NCBI GenBank assembly: GCA_047967505.1
Contig: CM106539.1
Source: Dipteris shenzhenensis
Lineage: Eukaryota; Polypodiophyta; Polypodiopsida; Gleicheniales
DNA: 64,000 nucleotides
Strand: one strand, 5' to 3'
The position numbers were made by a program, and so were the translations under genes. The notes beneath the pieces are model-generated. The model saw only the letters and a list, made by a program, of their open reading frames with translations, had not been told where the DNA came from and ran no database searches. Of this stretch, positions 35,787-45,641 are shown piece after piece; position 1 is the first letter of the stretch, and the number at the start of each line of letters is the position of its first letter.

Positions 35787-36665
35787 ACATCTGCAAAAGA
35801 CCTCACGGGTCTATGAGATAAAGTACAACATAAAAAATGTGACTAGCTACATTTGGATAACCGAAGAATAGAGTTATTGTAAGGCATAACTACATTCAAA
35901 TACTATCATAAGGTGGCCTTTATAACATTAGTTTAAGACTCAAAGTCTTTGGTTTAGCTTTGAAATCCCTAATCAATGCTTGCACATTTCGCTAAACTGC
36001 GCATTTGCCTGCTTTCTTTACTTGGTAAGTTCACCATTTCTTTGTTTGAGCAGGGTTGAAGTGAGCATATCTAAATCTTTATGCATCAGCTTATGTGTTT
36101 GTCTCAAGATCTTAACTCTTACTCACCTCCCTCTGAGAAGTGACTTGTGCTTAAGTGTCAGTTTGACAAATATTGCTTAAATCATTCTCGTCCCATTCAG
36201 CTTGTGTTATTTTGTTCTTAAGACATATGATTATATCGTCTATGACTTTCTCTTCATCATCGTGAAGACATCCATCTTTTAAACCCCAACACGTAGGATC
36301 ATTCTATTATTCATCCGCATTCTCCCTCTTTCATTTCCTTATAAAGATCAACTCTATTAACTTTGCTATTCAGATTAGTAAAGATCATCTCTCGCTTCAT
36401 AGATCCCACTTGAGTGGTGATCATGTCTTGCACTTTGAAAACCACTTGCAATGTTGATGGAGACGCATTACATTTTTTATTACCTCATGGATGGGTTCTT
36501 GCTTTCCATTACCCTCCATATCATTAACTCTCCTTTCTAGAGCTGGTTGCCAAAGCTTGAGCTCTTGAACTTCAAGCTCTAGATAATAGATACGCCCTTG
36601 TGGATTTGAAATGGTCTTCATTTGGTGATATGTCTTTGCGCGAAGAGTCAAGCAAAAGCTGCAAC

Positions 36666-36669
<4 letters not shown>

Positions 36670-36698
<29 letters not shown>
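36670..36698. repeat. (AG)n microsatellite
   Basis: About 14 AG dinucleotides. Confidence 0.95.
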
Positions 36699-36701
<3 letters not shown>

Positions 36702-37739
36702 CAACATTGCCAATTCACAAATGAATCAAAATTACTTAGCTGGCCATACTTTCTTCTTTTGTAGTGTTAGATCTTCCATGCCTACCATTTAGATTGCTCA
36801 TGTGTCATTATCTCTTTGTCATGATAACTAACCATGACAAATGCATGTCTATTACACAATTTTGAGTAAAAAATAGCAATCATAATGGCTAAGAGAGGTG
36901 CTATCATATATGCAACATCCAAGGGCCTAGGAGATTCAACCACCCTTCTTTGCCCTCGTGTTTAGTTAACAAACAACTCCTCTCTGGTATTGCCCTTGCA
37001 ATAACCCTCCTCTGCCATCATAGTGGTTGCATATAATTAACAAACAACTCTGGCCTACATGAAAAGGCACATAGTCTACCTCATGATTGAGTCGTTCCTC
37101 AAATTCATTATTTTCCAAGTGTAAACAACCTCATGAAAGTTTCATAACATTGCCTACGCCCATATGCAGACATAGTGGGCAAAATGCAAAAAGCTCATGC
37201 CACTCATTCCGAGTGTACTTGGGAAAACAAAAAAACATACGAGGCTTTATGATTGGTCTAACAATCTAAGGCTTTTGCAGTTCGGATGATGCAATTCCAG
37301 CTAGTGATACTAACAGCACAACCACCGAGGCAAAGCTCATTGCTGTTTCTCCTCTTTTTGTTTTGACATTCAAAATATTAAAACAAGATCAATAAGATGC
37401 AGATGGGATCCCCCCACGTGGAAAGATTCAATGCCACTAAAAGATCCGTATATGTCACAAGAAAACGTTACCAAACAAGACATAAACAAGAAGCAACAAT
37501 GAAGGAAAACTATGTCATGTCTCCATGCTTCAAATACTTCCGAGGGGGACATTTGCATCAGTAGTAGGCTCGAGCTGCCAAAAGTATTTAAGGTTGTTGA
37601 TCACTCTCTCTCTGCTTCTGTTTTACCCTGATCATTCAAACAAAACAAAGGCTGCACATGCTTTCTTGCGGAGTCACGTTGATATATACAATACATGAAG
37701 CCATATAAACCACTATAGTGAACAAGAAATTCTAGAGTA

Positions 37740-38110
37740 TCAAGACCCTGATTTCTCATCCTTGGATGGAGAAGCCACTTTTGATTCACTTCCGGCACCT
37801 TCTGACTTCATGACTTCTGTAAGACCTTCCTGATACCCAAGCACGAAATTTTGAAGTGCATCTTTATAAGTTGACATTTTTGTCATGTAGATGCGTTGCA
37901 ATGCAGGTCTCAAGTGCTCTGACCCAGCTTTTGCTGCTACAGCTGTTCCAATACAATAAGAGACACAATAAATCAACATAGACCAGCAATCATCAGTATC
38001 TATATGATAGCACACCATAGCCGATAAGTACCTTTGATGGGATACCGATCAAACAACAACCCTGATCTGATTACTCTATTTAAAGAGCCTATTCTGAGGG
38101 AACGCTGCAT
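37740..38110 (-). CDS. Gene B: small two-exon host gene, 93-aa basic-N-terminus protein
   Basis: Exon 1 runs 38110-38032 (79 nt) and exon 2 runs 37942-37740 (203 nt, TGA at 37742-37740). The 89-bp intron begins GTACTT and ends GGAACAG. Splicing joins a split codon (G|CT, Ala27) and gives a continuous 93-residue protein. Residues 1-22 (MQRSLRIGSLNRVIRSGLLF and on) have Arg at 3, 6, 12, 15 and 22 and no acidic residue before Asp21, like a mitochondrial presequence. Residues 35-70 look helical (LRPALQRIYM, YKDALQNFVLGYQEGL). The C-terminus is Ser/Lys/Glu-rich. I do not recognise the family. Continuous reading across a canonical short intron, with no stops amid decayed transposons, argues for a real gene. 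A foldback element begins about 55 bp upstream of the ATG. A further 5' exon cannot be excluded. Confidence 0.7.
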
Positions 38111-38559
38111 TGCAGTTGAAAATTTCAATGTCCAGTTTGAATTTTTTAAAATCGGATAGCACTTCTAGACGGGTGTGATTTTTTGGTGAGCTTTTTGTCA
38201 TGAGCTTTTTTTCAATTTTCATGAATATTGCGAGCTTTTCATTCACCTGAGAGAGAGAGAGGGGGGGGGTCATGGAGTGGGGTGGGTTGAAAGTTTGGGT
38301 TGTGGTTGCAGTTAAGAGGAGAGAGGGGGGGGAGGGGAGATAAAGGAAGGGGGGAGGGACGGGCGCATGGGTAAGGTGGCATGGAGAAGGGAGGTGAGGG
38401 GAGTTGGAACATATATTCATTATCATAGTGGAGAACGTAGAGGGAGAACTTATAAGGTATGCAAAGAGGAGTGCAAGGAGGAGAGAGAGGATGAGGAATG
38501 TGAAAGTTATGTTCATCTACTAAATGTAAAGGGGAAGGGAGAGCATGTGGGAAATTTAT

Positions 38560-38672
38560 TTATTTTAAAAGTGTATAATTTGAAACTTTTGACCTCATAT
38601 TTGGATTCCTCGTCGAATTCCGGTCATTTTGAGTACCAACATAACCATATTCTGATAAAAATTGGAAAAATT
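38560..38672 (+). repeat. Inner left arm of the foldback element
   Basis: Contains 'gtgtataatttgaaactttt', 'gacctcatatttggattcct', 'cgtcgaattccggtcatttt' and 'catattctgataaaaatt'. It is inverted relative to 39007-39110, 38834-38946 and (partly) 38728-38776. Confidence 0.9.
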
Positions 38673-38676
38673 GAAA

Positions 38677-38989
38677 AAGCGCAGACTCAAAACAGGCCCC
38701 AAACAGGCCAAAATGACAAAAACACCATTTTTCCAATTTTTATCAGAATATGGTCATGTTGGTACTCAAAATGACCCTAGCGCAGACTCAAAACAGGCCC
38801 CAAACAGGCCAAAATGACAAAAACACCATTTTTTGGCCAAAATGACAAAAACACCATTTTTTCAATTTTTATCAGAATATGGTCATGTTGGTACTCAAAA
38901 TGACCGGAATTCGACGAGGAATCCAAATATGAGGTCAAAAGTTTCTAGCGCAGACTCAAAACAGGCCCCAAACAGTCCAAAATGACAAA
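38677..38989. repeat. Spacer of the foldback: three partial direct copies
   Basis: 'agcgcagactcaaaacaggc' starts near 38675, 38780 and 38947. Each is followed by 'caaaatgacaaaaacaccat' and then by a piece of the right arm. The first copy stops at 'caaaatgacc' (38776), while the second runs to 'gaggtcaaaagttt'. One copy also contains a doubled 'ggccaaaatgacaaaaacac' block near 38808-38856. Adjacent copies are nearly identical, so spacer growth is recent. Confidence 0.88.
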
Positions 38990-39006
38990 AACACCATTTT
39001 TCCCAT

Positions 39007-39110
39007 TTTTATCAGAATATGGTCATGTTGGTACTCAAAATGACCGGAATTCGACGAGGAATCCAAATATGAGGTCAAAAGTTTCAAATTATACACTTTT
39101 AAAATGTACA
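39007..39110 (-). repeat. Inner right arm of the foldback element
   Basis: Reverse complement of 38560-38672 with very few differences, for example 'catgttggtactcaaaatga' against 'tcattttgagtaccaacata'. Confidence 0.9.
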
Positions 39111-39405
39111 TATCTCCCATAGTTCCTCCCTTCTACTTTGAATATGGACATATCTTCCATAATTTTTTGCCTCCTACTGCCACTCATATACTCCCCCCCC
39201 TTGTGCATAGTATACACTCTTCCACCCCTCCCACATGCTATGAAAATGAACATATCCTATATTCTCTCCCCCTCTTTCTAACCTCCCCATCTTTCTTATA
39301 ACAAAAACATGTATGGATTTCTAAAAAAAGCTCGCAAAAACAAAGCAAATGGTAAAAAAGCTCACATTAAAAAGCTCGCCAAAAGATTTCCCCCCTTCTA
39401 GACTC

Positions 39406-40080
39406 CCTGGATTGTCACAAAACCCAGGCTAGACACAATATAAAGTAGAGCTTGGCAATTTGGAAGAACCATTAATATGTAGCGCGCACACAGACACACA
39501 CACACATCTTTCTTTACTCGTTTCAAAAAGAGTCACCACCCATTGTGAAAGTGCTTCCAAACACCCCTTGTGCTATTGCAACTCAAAGACATGGATTATT
39601 CATTTAAAGAATCTGAAAATAACTAAATGACATGCTATTTGTATGTAGGACTAACCTTTAAAATGCATGCACTACATTTCCAAGAGACAAATTAACATCT
39701 TCATAATTCAAATTGAACATGTTAAGCATTATGTTGCTTGATATGTCCAATATGCTGTACTATATGTTATCAACATATATTGTATTTTACTTACGTGAAA
39801 ATATGGTATAGATATATTTCATTAACATACTAGCACAATCTTTCTAATATTAGCATTTAGATTTCTTCAGGACACCAACTCCTCTCCTCCTGAATTAGAG
39901 GTTGGGCTCAGCTGAAGCTACTTTGAACTCTATCCTCTATCATTTATCTAGATGAATCCAGGAACATTCCAAACTCTATCCTCTATCATTACCCGATATG
40001 TCCACATCCAGCAAGTTGTTCACAGCACAATGGCACATATTCTTTGGAGGATGAAAACCCATGTTTTTGGGTTCTTGCAA
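39406..40080. other. Unassigned AT-rich DNA
   Basis: A short CA microsatellite lies at about 39487-39507. A partial direct duplication of 'aactctatcctctatcatt' is seen near 39929 and 39971. This region was the original upstream flank of gene B before the foldback element inserted. Confidence 0.5.
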
Positions 40081-40089
40081 AAACATCCC

Positions 40090-40334
40090 TCCCCACTTAG
40101 TGCGCTGTGACATATGTGGAAAGATGTCCAAAACTTGACTCTTAGGTGCCGGACTTTTAACTAGATATGCTTGGATCTATTGCATTGCCAACAAGTCTGA
40201 AGCTTTTACCAAGTTCAAGGAGTGGAAGGAGTCGAGTGAGAAGCTGAAAATTTCAAGACCGACTGAGGGGGAGAGTTTACCTCAGAGGCCTTCAAAGCCT
40301 ACTAGAGGAAAGAAGAAAATCACAACAATGGGCT
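40090..40334 (+). pseudogene. copia integrase core, 5' part of an interrupted pol
   Basis: Reads DICGKM (catalytic Asp context, near 40110), then RYAWIYCIANKSEAFTKFKE, typical of copia integrase. The motif normally between them is shortened. The frame runs to ATG GGC T at 40334, where a younger LTR element is inserted. It resumes at 45647 as LRMLRGMTLPRSFWGVA, so 40090-40334 and 45642-46840 are one broken gene. Confidence 0.8.
40330..40334. repeat. Left TSD (GGGCT) of the nested LTR element
   Basis: GGGCT directly before the LTR start TGTTGG. It is matched by GGGCT at 45642-45646 directly after the 3' LTR. Confidence 0.9.
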
Positions 40335-41336
40335 TGTTGGAAAGGTCACCTCCCCATCTGAGAGCCCCCATATGAGGAGAGCATGGGGGAGGGAGACCTA
40401 GGGCATGTGCCCAAAAGAAAAGGTAAGGGAGGGGGCTGCCACATGGGCAGCACATGCGCCTCAAGGACTGTCTGTACGGGCTGGAACAGGCCCCTGACAG
40501 AGGCGCACAGGAAGGCGGCAGACTGAGGCAGCATGTGGCGCAGCAAAGGCGCACACGTGTGGGCAGGACAGGTTGCAGGAAAGGGGCACAGCAGAGGCAG
40601 GTGTACCAGCAGGAGAGTCGGCCATCTTGGAGGGGCTGGTTGGGCTGGTTGGAGCCAGCCAACCAAGCCTTATATAGGCAGACAGAAGGGGCTGGGACCC
40701 TGCCTTGGAAGGAGGGCTAAAACCCTTGGAGTGTGGGCCAAAGGCCCTAAAAAGGGCTGCCTACAGCCTGTATTCCTACTGACCAGGGTCGGCCCAAACA
40801 GACCCCAAAGTCGGGCAGACTGATCGGTTTTTGCAACAGCCCTTGGGGGCTATAAAAGGAGGGCCTCCAGGGCCCCATTTCTTATCTTCTGGTGTAGCAA
40901 AAGCAGGAGTAGCAGACACCAGCACACTTGGAGCCTATCCTGGAGGACCAAGGGAGTAGGAAGGCTGCAGACCTACCTCAGCAAGGTGCTGCCCACCTAG
41001 GCTGATTCATAGGCAGTAAGGTGGAGAAGAACACACTGGACAGAGAGTCTACATACGCTCGAGGTGGAGCACGCGGGCTTAGAGATCTAGAAGTGATTGA
41101 CATCTAGTAGGAGAACCTTTTGGTATTGTATCCTGTCCTACTTGTGGACGGACGGAAATATAAAGTGTTGCTTCTATATTTGTCTCCGAGCATTGTCTAT
41201 TTACTGGCTTGCACATCAAATGCACATTAAGTTAAGAAGTTTGTGATTCCACACCCCACACCACAGTGTGTGAGCTCCTCGAAAAATTCTATCAGTCTTC
41301 CGCTGTGCGTACCCTCTGTTGGGTCAATTTCTAACA
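40335..41336 (+). repeat. 5' LTR (1002 bp) of the nested element
   Basis: TGTTGG...CTAACA termini. It contains TATA-like boxes TATATAGG (40671) and TATAAAAGG (40851). The second is in the better context, followed by a GC-rich leader. Compared with the 3' LTR it lacks roughly 90 bp near 40435 but carries about 380 bp missing from the other. Confidence 0.92.
40851..40859 (+). promoter_or_regulatory. Probable TATA box in the 5' LTR
   Basis: TATAAAAGG, a strong plant TATA match inside the LTR. It is absent from the shortened 3' LTR, which keeps only the upstream TATATAGG. Confidence 0.6.
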
Positions 41337-41350
41337 TGGTATCAGAGCCC
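41337..41350 (+). promoter_or_regulatory. Primer binding site 1 (initiator Met-tRNA)
   Basis: TGGTATCAGAGCCC directly after the LTR end CTAACA, the standard copia PBS that primes minus-strand DNA synthesis. Confidence 0.9.
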
Positions 41351-41558
41351 AAGTAGGAGGCTCACAAGTGTGGGAGCCTGAAGGCAAGGACCTTGCTGAA
41401 GGACGACCCTGATTTAGAAGCTCTTGGGAATCAACTTCCACGACTGGAGGACAGTGCCCTTGCGAGGAGGGTGACTCAAGTTCAATCAGGTGCGTTCAGA
41501 GTTCTAGTCTACTGAAGATTGAGTTTGGTTGACTTCGCTGTGTGGTTTAGCAGCAGAG

Positions 41559-42757
41559 ATGTCAACCTCATCAGCCCCTGCTCTCCCTTCCTCCTCCCCC
41601 AGTTCTCTTTCTTTCACTATCCCTAACTTTGGAGAGTCTGGGAAATTGGACGGAACAAACTACCTGATCTGGAAGGTGAAGATCCGGAGTCATTTTGTGG
41701 CTCGGAAGCTATGGAAACTAACAACGGGAGTGGAGGCGAAGCCGGAGGACATGGTGGACAGACAGGGGAAGATACTCATGGCAATAGACAACGAGGAACT
41801 CGAAGCTTGGGAAGACAGAGATGCCCATACCCTGGCATTGATCATAGTAACTACGGCGGACTCTATGCTTCCTCACATCCAGATGGCCAAGACGTAAGTA
41901 GAGGCGTGGGTCACTCTGAAGGATCTGTACGAAGGATCTGTACGAGACAGACAACACATCCCGGATCTTGCTTCTTCAGCATCAGCTCTACAATCTTGAT
42001 ATGGACGAGGGAGATTTGGTACATAGCCACTTGACGAAGGTCAAGGAGGTGAAGGATCAACTACTGTGACAATAGGACAAAGGACCAAACCTTTGACTTT
42101 TGAGGAGTTGGGTCCATTACTGCTACAGAAAGAAGCTAGGGAGAAGCTCTACAACAACGACAAAGACGACAAGGCGTTGCTGGCGAAGGACTACGCTGGC
42201 GAAGGAAAGGGCAAGCCTAACGGTGGCAAGTCCGAGAAAGACGACTCTGATGACAAGGACACTTCTAAGAGGAAGCAGAAGAAAAAGTGCTTCTATTGTG
42301 ACACGCCATAACATTTTGCGAAGGACTGCAGAAAGAAGAAGGTGGATCAGAAAAACAAAAGGAAGGAGTCCGACTCAGATTCAGAGGGTGATACAAAGGC
42401 CAAAGCAAATGTGGTAATCAAAGAGTTGTTCCAGGTGACATCTCCGTGTGTTACTGAGATCAGATATGTTAACCTAGAAACCACAGTGAGGATGTTTGAT
42501 ATTGAGATGTGGGTCGACGAGGAGTCACAAACCTTTGTGAAGGTGACAGATAGCATGGAGTGCTTGGTATCTTCCAAGGGCGTGGCTGTTGACACTGACA
42601 CGAGGGTGGATTCCATGGAGTACCCTGGGGTCTCATGTTCAGATGGATGCTGTACTTCAAAAGGAGACAGTACAGGATTACATAGGCTATTGGTGTGTGC
42701 CTCGATGAGGTGCATGGTTTTCTTTCAAAGCAAGCACACACGCAATACATGTACTTG
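41559..42757 (+). pseudogene. gag copy 1 of the nested element
   Basis: The ATG at 41559 begins a copia gag: Ser/Pro-rich start, LDGTNYLIWKVKIRSH near residue 40, WKLTTG, then AIDNEELEAWEDRDA. A stop at 41895 and a frame change follow. An ~80-bp segment present in copy 2 is missing near 42070. The knuckle CFYCDTP-stop-HFAKDC lies at 42291-42332, with TAA inside. After it a frame without protease motifs stays open to TGA at 42756-42758. Gag forms the particle. Confidence 0.88.
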
Positions 42758-42782
42758 ATGTTCTTCATTTGAGCCTTTATAG

Positions 42783-42948
42783 CTTCTATATTTGTCTCTG
42801 AGCATTGTCTATTTACTGGCTTGCACATCAAATGCACATTAAGTTAAGAAGTTTGTGATTCCACATCCCACACTACACTGTGTGAGCTCCTCAGCAAATT
42901 CTATCAGTCTTCTGCTATGCGTACCCTCTCTTGGGTCAATTTCTAACA
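42783..42948 (+). repeat. Internal partial LTR (3' 166 bp)
   Basis: A copy of the last 166 bp of the 5' LTR (41171-41336), from 'cttctatatttgtctc' to 'ctaaca', placed in the middle of the element. It is the start of the second tandem unit. Confidence 0.92.
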
Positions 42949-42962
42949 TGGTATCAGAGCCC
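42949..42962 (+). promoter_or_regulatory. Primer binding site 2 (duplicated)
   Basis: TGGTATCAGAGCCC repeated after the internal LTR tail. Confidence 0.9.
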
Positions 42963-43173
42963 AAGTAGGAGGCTCACAGGTGTGGGAGCCAGAAGGCAAG
43001 GACCTTGCCGAAGGACGACCCTAATTAAGAAGCTCTTGGGAATCGACTTCCACGATTGGAGGACAGTGCCCTTGTGAGAAGGAGGGTGACTCAGGTTCAG
43101 TCCGGTGCGTTCAGAGTTGTGGTCTATTGAAGATTGAGCTTGGTTAACTTTGTTGTGTGGTTTAGAAGCACAG

Positions 43174-44451
43174 ATGTCGACCTGTACAGCCTCTTCAGCC
43201 CCTGCTCTCCCTTCCTCCTCCCCCAATTCTCTTTCTTTCACTATCCCTAACTTTGGAGAGTCTGGGAAACTGGACGGGACAAACTACCCGATCTGGAAGG
43301 TGAAGATCTGGAGTCATTTTGTGGCTCGGAAGCTATGGAAACTAACAACGGGAGTGGAGGCAAAGCCGGAGGACATGGTGGACAGACAGGGGAAAATACT
43401 CATGGCAATAGATAGCGAGGATCTCAAGGCTTGGGAAGACAGAGATGCGCCCCTGGCATTGATCATAGGGACTAAGGCGGACTCTGTGCTTCCTCACATC
43501 CAGATGGCCGAGATGTAAGTAGAGGCATGGCTCACTTTGAAGGATCTGTACGAGACAGACAACACATCCCGGATCTTGCTTCTTCAGCATCAGCTCTACA
43601 ATCTTGATATGGATGAGGGAGATTTGGTACATAGCCACTTGACGCAAGGTGGTGAGGGATCAACTAGCATAAATTGGTCAGAAGGTGGACTCGTGCCATT
43701 TAGCCTTGATGGTACTGATGAGGCTACCTCGGAGTTTCAAAAGCTTTGTTACGACTGTGACAGCAGGACAAAGGACCAAACCTCTAACTTTTGAGGAGTT
43801 GGATCCATTACTACTACAGGAAGAAGCTAGGAAGAAGCTCTACAACAACGACAAAGACGGCAAGGAGTTGCTCTGGCAAAGGACTACGTTGGCAAAGGAA
43901 AGGGCAAGCCTAACAGTGGCAAGTCCGAGAAAGAGGACTTTGATGACGAGGACACTTCTAAGAGGAAGCAGAAGAAAAAGTGCTTCTATTGTGACACGCC
44001 ATGACATTTTGCAAAGGACTGCCAAAAGAAGAAGGCGGATCAAAAAAACAAAAGGAAGGAGTCCGACTCAAATTCACAGGGTGATACAAAGGCCAAAGCA
44101 AATGTGGTAATCGAAGAGTTGTTCCTGGTGACATCTCCGTGTGTTACTGAGATCAGATATGTTGACCTAGAAATCACAGTGAGGATGTCTGACATTAAGA
44201 TGTGGGCCGATGAGGAGTTAGAGACCTTTGTGAAGGTGATGGACAGCATGGAGTGCTTGGTATCTTCCAGGGGCGTGGCTGTTGACACTGACACGAGGGT
44301 GGATACCATGGAGTACCCTAGGGTCTCATGTTCAGATGGATGCTGTACTTCAGAAGGAGACAGTACAGGATTACACAGGCTATTGGTGTGTGCCTCGATG
44401 AGGTGCATGGTTTGCTTTCAGAGCAAGCACACAGGCAGCACATGTACTTGA
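43174..44451 (+). pseudogene. gag copy 2 of the nested element
   Basis: Nearly the same as copy 1. The ATG at 43174 is followed by LDGTNYPIWKVKIWSH and WKLTTG, with a stop at 43516. LYETDNTSRILLLQHQLY near 43545 belongs to the UBN2-type gag core, and an 80-bp piece is present that copy 1 has lost. The knuckle CFYCDTP-stop-HFAKDC is at 43981-44022, with TGA where copy 1 has TAA. A shared ancestral stop-prone codon (CGA or CAA) is likely. The open frame after the knuckle is kept, ending at TGA 44450-44452. Confidence 0.88.
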
Positions 44452-44475
44452 TGTTCTTCATTTGAGCCTTTATAG

Positions 44476-44963
44476 CATGTTGTGGAGAGACTCTAATCTT
44501 CATTTACCTTAGGTAATGCAAGATTGGAAGGAATTGGCCTTCTTCGAAGGTAGAAGGGGAAGTGTGGGTGCTTCTTCAAATCTCGCACGCAGATTGCTAG
44601 AAGGTGATGGACAAAGTGTATTGAAGCCAGAAGAGTACCTGCTTGAGAGCTCTATGAGAGTTGATGGTCCAGGTTATCTAGAAATATTCATTTGTTGCAA
44701 ACCTTGCCAAAGGAAGGACGGGTTGAAACAGAGCCTCAGAGCATGGTGCCTGGAAGACTCCAGGTTGTTCACTCATTATCAGGCGGAGATGGACCTGTGT
44801 ACGAGGATGGTGTGCGAAAGCGGAACCAAACCTGATGGAGCAGGAGCCAAAGCCAGGAAAAGATTTTGACATCGAAGTATTCCAGAGGACTACGACCCAG
44901 GAGTTACTGGAGCATCATCATCGACGTGTTGGCATTGGGATGAGATGTGTCGGTGAGAGGGGG
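44476..44963 (+). other. 3' internal region and purine tract of the nested element
   Basis: A plus frame of 117 codons (44516-44869) has no recognised domain (VLKPEEYLLESS, CESGTKPDGAGAKARK). It may be the remnant of a deleted pol or a leader-like 3' region. The polypurine tract GAGAGGGGG at 44955-44963 abuts the 3' LTR. Confidence 0.6.
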
Positions 44964-45641
44964 TGTTGGAAAGGTCACCTCCCCATCTGTAAGCCCCCAT
45001 ATGAGGAGAGCATGGGGGAGGGAGACCTAGGGCATGTGTCCAAAAGAAAAGGTAAGAGAGGGGCCTGCCACATGGGCAGCACCTCACAGGGAAGGACAGC
45101 CAAAAGGGGCTGCCACATGGGCAGTACATGAGCTGCCATGTGGGCAGCACAGCAGCCTGGCAGAGGCGCTTCAAGGACTGTCTAAATGGGCTGGAACAGG
45201 CCCCTAACAGAGGCGCACAGGAGGGCGGACTGAGGTGGCATGTGGTGCAGAAAAGGCGCACATGTGTGGGCAGGACAGGGTGCCAGAAAGGGGCGCAGCA
45301 GAAGCAGGTGTACCAGCAGGAGAGTCGGCCATCTTGGAGGGGCTGGTTGGGCTGGTTGAAGCCAGCCAACCAAGCCTTATATAGGCAGACAGAAGGGGCT
45401 GGGACCCTGCCTTGGAAGGAGGGCTAAAACCCTTGGAGTGTGGGCCAAAGGCCCTGGAAAAGAGGGCCCTTAAAAAGGCTGCCTACAGGATGTGCGTACC
45501 CTTAGTATTGGGCGCTAATGATGTCTGCACATTAAGTAAAGATGTTTGTGATTCCACACCCCACATCACACTGTGTGAGGTCCTGGGCAAATTCTATCAG
45601 TCTTCCACTGTGCGTACCCTCTGTTGGGTCAATTTCTAACA
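44964..45641 (+). repeat. 3' LTR (678 bp) of the nested element
   Basis: TGTTGG...CTAACA termini, closely similar to the 5' LTR but with a deletion of about 380 bp. About 37 bp of unrelated sequence fills the breakpoint (45489-45525). It keeps the TATATAG box (45378). Confidence 0.9.

Larger units (their letters stand above)
35061..37600. other. Unassigned DNA with satellite and microsatellites
   Basis: Holds the degenerate repeat at 35195-35720 and two AG runs. From 35800 to 37600 there is AT-rich sequence with no recognised domain. It includes the promoter-distal side (3' flank) of gene B. Confidence 0.5.
38165..39405. mobile_element. Foldback (long inverted repeat) element with tandem spacer
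   Basis: The two ends are inverted copies. The left end reads CTAGACGGG...TTTTTTGGTGAGCTTTTT (from 38165) and the reverse complement of the right end reads CTAGAAGGG...TCTTTTGGCGAGCTTTTT (from 39405). Complementarity continues inward. A purine-rich left stretch (38250-38520) faces a pyrimidine-rich right stretch (39110-39300), then highly similar arms 38560-38672 and 39007-39110. The roughly 310-bp centre holds three partial copies of the right arm. No coding frame is evident. A TA dinucleotide sits at both edges, compatible with a TA target duplication. This could be a non-autonomous DNA transposon or a hairpin-RNA source. Confidence 0.75.
40335..45641 (+). mobile_element. Nested gag-only (non-autonomous) copia-like LTR retrotransposon
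   Basis: A 5.3-kb element with LTRs beginning TGTTGG and ending CTAACA and a 5-bp TSD GGGCT. It has a PBS complementary to initiator Met-tRNA (TGGTATCAGAGC) and a purine tract before the 3' LTR. It encodes copia-type gag twice but no recognisable protease, integrase or RT, so it would depend on another element for mobility. A unit consisting of the 3' tail of the LTR, PBS, leader and gag (41171-42782) is duplicated in tandem (42783-44475). Both gag copies carry stops. It sits inside the integrase region of another copia. Confidence 0.92.

Noticed and set aside
40282-40666. Antisense frames in the 5' LTR (and again in the 3' LTR)
   Set aside because: They coincide with the LTR repeat on the opposite strand and lack domain content.
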